Shown one piece after another: positions 5,119 through 7,839 of a DNA stretch of 7,839 bases. Position numbers and translations under genes: made by a program. Every line of letters begins with the position of its first letter. Within the stretch, counting starts at the first letter, position 1. Under the pieces are notes generated by a model. It did not search any database. It saw only the letters and a list, made by a program, of their open reading frames with translations, and had not been told where the DNA came from. Source of the stretch: Planctomycetota bacterium (lineage in GTDB: Bacteria > Planctomycetota > PUPC01 > JACPCR01); contig JASLXP010001134.1 in the NCBI GenBank assembly GCA_030740295.1, positions 1 to 7,839 on the forward strand, read 5' to 3'.

Positions 5119-7194
5119 ATGATCAGAAGAACTCCAGTGATAGCGGCGGTTTTCCTCCTGGTGACAGGTCTGACTTCCCATTCAGACCCCGCATCAACAG
5201 AGAAGGCCAAGCCCGCGGACATGAGCAAGCCGGTGCAGGTGTACATCCTGCTTGGTCAGTCCAATATGCTTGGCTTCGGAAAAACCGGAGGAGCGGACAG
5301 GCCCGGCTCCCTGACGCACGCGGTAAAGAAAAAGAAGCTGTATCCCTACCTGATCGACGACGCCGGCAACTGGACCGTGCGGAAGGACGTTCGCAACGTG
5401 CGCGTCATGGGAAGCGGCGGCCCCGGCAAAATGAAGGTCTTCAACAACGAGTGGATGACCATCAAGGGCCGGGCCGTCGGACCGGAAATTGGGATCGGCC
5501 ATCACGTGGGGGATGTCACCGACGCGCCGGTGCTCATCCTCAAGAGCTGCATTGGGAACCGCAGCCTCGGCTGGGACCTGCTGCCGCCGGGAAGTCCTTC
5601 CTTTGAAGTTGAAGAAAACGGTAAGGTCTGGACCTACGGCGGCTACAAGGCATTGGCTCCGCGCTGGGAGAAAGGTACGACGCCGAAGCCGGGCGGCTGG
5701 TACGCGGGCGTGCAGTACGACGGCGATATTTCCCGAGCGAAGAAGGTGCTGGCAGTACTCGACAAATACTGCCCTGGCGCCAAGGAATACGAAGTCGCCG
5801 GGTTCTTTTATTGGCAGGGAGACAAGGATCGCTACAACGCCGTACACGCCAGCCGGTACGAGCAGAACTTCGTACGCCTGATCAGGCAATTGCGCAAGGA
5901 CTTCGAGGCCCCCAACGCCAAATTTGTATGTGCCACACTTGGTCAGACCAAGAAAGGCGCCAAAGGCAACGAAGGCCTGATCCTCGAGGCCCAGCTCGCC
6001 GTCGACGGCAAGACCGGCAAGTACCCGGAATTCAGGGGCAACGTCGCCACCGTTTACTCCAACCCGCTCTCCAAAGGAGGCGCCTCCAACGGACACTATG
6101 GTGGCAATGCCGAAACCTACATGAACATCGGCGAAGCCATGGGCCGCGCAATGGTCGGTCTTCTCAACGATCCGATCAGGAAGGCCCTGGAAGCCAAACT
6201 TGCGCAGGCCAAAGACCCCGCTGCGCTGACTGCCCTTTGCCGAAAGTTGATCCGCGACAATCCTGAAGACTACTTCATGCAGACGTTCTGCTTAAGGCGC
6301 CTGGCTTCCCAGCCGGGAGCTGAGATTTCCGGTGACCTGCTGGCTGCTCTCGGGAGCCCGAACAGTGGGGTGCGCCAGGTAGCACGCGAGTTGGCCGCCA
6401 AGCTTCCTGGCGAAGCAGCCACGCAGACATGGTTAGAGTACCTCGGCTCCGCTCAAGACAGCACGCGCCCGGAAATCCTGCGTGTACTGGTGGAAAGGCG
6501 TGACGCCAAGGCAGTCCCGGCTATCAAGGCCCTCCTTGGCCATCGTGATGCAAATACTCGTAGCGCAGCCCTGAGCGCCTTGGATTCATTGGCCGCAGCC
6601 GAAAGCATGTCTGCCGCCGCGGTGGCCGCCTCCGATCCGAGCCCCGAAGTCCGTGAGACCGCCTACCGCATCCTGGATTCTTCTTCGGACTCGTCGGCAA
6701 CCGACACTCTCTTGACGCTCGCGAGGAAGGCCAAGACCATCGAAGAAAACTCCCTCGCTCTTCGGCATTGCTTCAGTCGTATCGCAACGGGAAAAGTCCC
6801 GGTATCGGACAAGATGTCAGTCCTGCGAAAGTCGCTGGCGCTATCCCGGCGGCCCGAAGAAAAGAGACTGGCTCTCCCTCTTCTTAGAAGATCGGCCACC
6901 CTCGAGACCATGCAATTGATTAACTCGCTTCTGAGCGACGCAAACCTGCGCGAGGAGGCTGCCGACACCGCGGTAACGATCGCCGGAAGCCTGAAACTCG
7001 AAGACAAGAAGACGAAGCAAAAAGCCATTAAGATTATGGAAACCGTCATGGCGCAAACCAAGAATGCCAACACGCGTAAAGCCGCCGAGAAGTTCATCTA
7101 TAAGCACAAACAACCAGACATGGAAGCCATCAATGCCGCGGACGACGAAGACCTCGACCCCGCGGACTTGGAGGCCACCGACCCCGATTTCTAA
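5119..7194 (+). CDS. Exported SASA-domain esterase fused to HEAT-like repeats
   Basis: A complete 691-residue protein. Residues 1-22 look like a Sec signal peptide (MIRRTP then AAVFLLVTGL). Residues about 39-347 are a SASA domain (sialate O-acetylesterase-like, Pfam PF03629, SGNH superfamily): LLGQSNM with nucleophile Ser48, FFYWQGDKDRY (229-239) matching the usual WxQGE-type block, and SNGHYGG with candidate catalytic His326. Residues about 352-665 are alpha-helical with HEAT-like repeats, for example AVPAIKALLGHRDANTRSAA and SDPSPEVRETAYRIL. The last 24 residues (668-691) hold ten Asp/Glu. The esterase probably removes acetyl groups from glycans; sialic acid need not be the substrate. The repeats probably bind a partner or surface. 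ATG 5119 is chosen because it gives the signal peptide and an in-frame TAG at 5110 blocks an earlier start. Its AGGA directly abuts the ATG, so translation initiation looks weak. GTG 5137 is an alternative start. Confidence 0.92.
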   Translation: MIRRTPVIAAVFLLVTGLTSHSDPASTEKAKPADMSKPVQVYILLGQSNMLGFGKTGGADRPGSLTHAVKKKKLYPYLIDDAGNWTVRKDVRNVRVMGSGGPGKMKVFNNEWMTIKGRAVGPEIGIGHHVGDVTDAPVLILKSCIGNRSLGWDLLPPGSPSFEVEENGKVWTYGGYKALAPRWEKGTTPKPGGWYAGVQYDGDISRAKKVLAVLDKYCPGAKEYEVAGFFYWQGDKDRYNAVHASRYEQNFVRLIRQLRKDFEAPNAKFVCATLGQTKKGAKGNEGLILEAQLAVDGKTGKYPEFRGNVATVYSNPLSKGGASNGHYGGNAETYMNIGEAMGRAMVGLLNDPIRKALEAKLAQAKDPAALTALCRKLIRDNPEDYFMQTFCLRRLASQPGAEISGDLLAALGSPNSGVRQVARELAAKLPGEAATQTWLEYLGSAQDSTRPEILRVLVERRDAKAVPAIKALLGHRDANTRSAALSALDSLAAAESMSAAAVAASDPSPEVRETAYRILDSSSDSSATDTLLTLARKAKTIEENSLALRHCFSRIATGKVPVSDKMSVLRKSLALSRRPEEKRLALPLLRRSATLETMQLINSLLSDANLREEAADTAVTIAGSLKLEDKKTKQKAIKIMETVMAQTKNANTRKAAEKFIYKHKQPDMEAINAADDEDLDPADLEATDPDF

Positions 7195-7220
7195 GTGACA
7201 GATGAGGAACGCTTGAAGCG

Positions 7221-7839
7221 ATGAGAACAAAGGTGAGGACTGTTGTGTGTGTGCCGCTGATCGCCCTGGCGATTGGAGCATCAAGCGTCTGGGCGGCCAA
7301 GAAGAAGGCGGCCGCGGAAACGCCTCTTACCGAGGCAGGGCAGAAGCTCTTGAAGCGATATGCTCGCATGCTCACGGAGTTGCGCGGCCAGCTCGTCAAG
7401 TCCGTGCCGCTCGTCGAGGAGAAGAAGCAGGCCCGCACACTCCTTAAAGCCGATAATGAGAAGCAGAAGTCGAAATTCCCCAGCGTTGCCCCCCGCCCCG
7501 TTCTGTTGGATGACGACGAGACGGAAACGGACGTCGACGGCCTGCTGGTGGAACTGAGCGAGAAGCCTGAGAAAAAGGCGCCGGCGATCGACGAGGCGGA
7601 AACTGCCGACGACGGTCTGTTGACGAAACTGAGTGAGAATCCTCAAAAGTCCGCGCCGGCGATCGACAAGAAGGTTCAAGCCGTCTTCCAGTTCCTGAAA
7701 GTCCTCGCCGCCGAAGCGAGGGAAGAAACTGAGAACCCCAGGAGCGTCGCATTTGCGAAAGAGATGGCCAGGAGAATGGAGGCTGCGGGCCCTCTCCTGG
7801 CGGAGCTCGAGCCCTTTCTCTCAAGTGACAAGCTGGATG
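7221..7839 (+). CDS. Exported Lys/Glu-rich protein of unknown function (3' end outside window)
   Basis: An open frame runs from ATG 7221 to the window edge, 206 full codons with no stop. An in-frame TGA at 7203 precedes it, so the start lies at or after 7221. The N-terminus MRTKVRTVVCVPLIALAIGA, followed by SSVWA and AKKK, is a clear Sec signal peptide. The mature part is rich in Lys, Glu, Asp and Ala and should be helical. It includes an acidic patch (LLDDDETETDVD), a two-copy 25-residue repeat (about 106-149), and then helices such as KVQAVFQFLKVLAAEAREE and RRMEAAGPLLAELEPFL. I recognise no domain. It begins 26 bp after the SASA-HEAT gene on the same strand, so it is probably co-transcribed and may work with it. 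A GAGG at 7204-7207 or GAAG at 7215-7218 could serve as the ribosome site. The signal peptide plus the codon-level repeat support a real gene over a chance frame. Confidence 0.82.
   Translation, partial: MRTKVRTVVCVPLIALAIGASSVWAAKKKAAAETPLTEAGQKLLKRYARMLTELRGQLVKSVPLVEEKKQARTLLKADNEKQKSKFPSVAPRPVLLDDDETETDVDGLLVELSEKPEKKAPAIDEAETADDGLLTKLSENPQKSAPAIDKKVQAVFQFLKVLAAEAREETENPRSVAFAKEMARRMEAAGPLLAELEPFLSSDKLD
7536..7667 (+). repeat. 75-bp in-frame tandem duplication in the last gene
   Basis: Residues 106-124 (DGLLVELSEKPEKKAPAID) recur at 131-149 (DGLLTKLSENPQKSAPAID), an offset of 25 codons. At DNA level, GCGCCGGCGATCGAC is identical at 7578-7592 and 7653-7667. Many differences elsewhere are synonymous (AGC/AGT, CTG/TTG), which suggests an older duplication kept under protein-level selection. 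Confidence 0.85.

Noticed and set aside
4962..5606. 214-codon + strand frame starting in the gap before the SASA-HEAT gene
   Set aside because: It is Arg/Gly-rich, overlaps the SASA domain in another frame, and lacks a ribosome site. The SASA frame carries all the conserved residues.
5194..6096. 300-codon minus-strand open frame
   Set aside because: It is an antisense shadow of the SASA domain, with no recognisable motif or upstream signal.

Overview
The window is about 7.8 kb of moderately GC-rich bacterial DNA. Every supportable gene lies on the + strand. The gene types are two formylglycine-type sulfatases, a secreted DUF1080 protein, a secreted SGNH hydrolase, a SASA-type (sialate O-acetylesterase-like) esterase fused to HEAT-like repeats, and a lysine/glutamate-rich exported protein. 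This mix is typical of the Planctomycetota/Verrucomicrobiota (PVC) group, whose genomes are rich in such genes. I favour Planctomycetota, but there is no rRNA or marker gene to prove it.

Layout: 1-1284 is the C-terminal part of a sulfatase that closely resembles animal arylsulfatase K. 1285-1514 is a non-coding gap holding a pyrimidine-rich direct repeat and a long imperfect inverted repeat (pyrimidine arm 1312-1360, purine arm 1455-1503, with a nested hairpin at 1393-1442). 1515-3110 is a complete sulfatase with the CSPSR motif but no signal peptide. 3285-3974 is a secreted DUF1080 protein, probably a 3-keto-glycoside hydrolase-type fold. 4068-4937 is a secreted SGNH/GDSL hydrolase with a strong ribosome binding site. 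5119-7194 is the exported SASA-HEAT fusion. 7221-7839 is an exported protein of unknown function that runs off the right edge and contains a 25-residue tandem duplication.

Taken together, this looks like part of a locus for processing a decorated polysaccharide. Sulfatases would remove sulfate, the SGNH and SASA enzymes would remove O-acyl groups, and the DUF1080 protein may act on an oxidised (3-keto) sugar. No glycoside hydrolase, polysaccharide lyase, transporter or regulator lies in the window, so the substrate is unknown and the cooperation is inferred from gene content only. The gaps of 93-230 bp between most genes suggest several transcription units. Only the last two genes are close enough (26 bp) to look clearly co-transcribed.

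I found no CRISPR array, tRNA, rRNA, insertion sequence or phage gene. The least explained parts are the 1.3-1.5 kb repeat structure, the SASA-HEAT architecture and the partial last gene.
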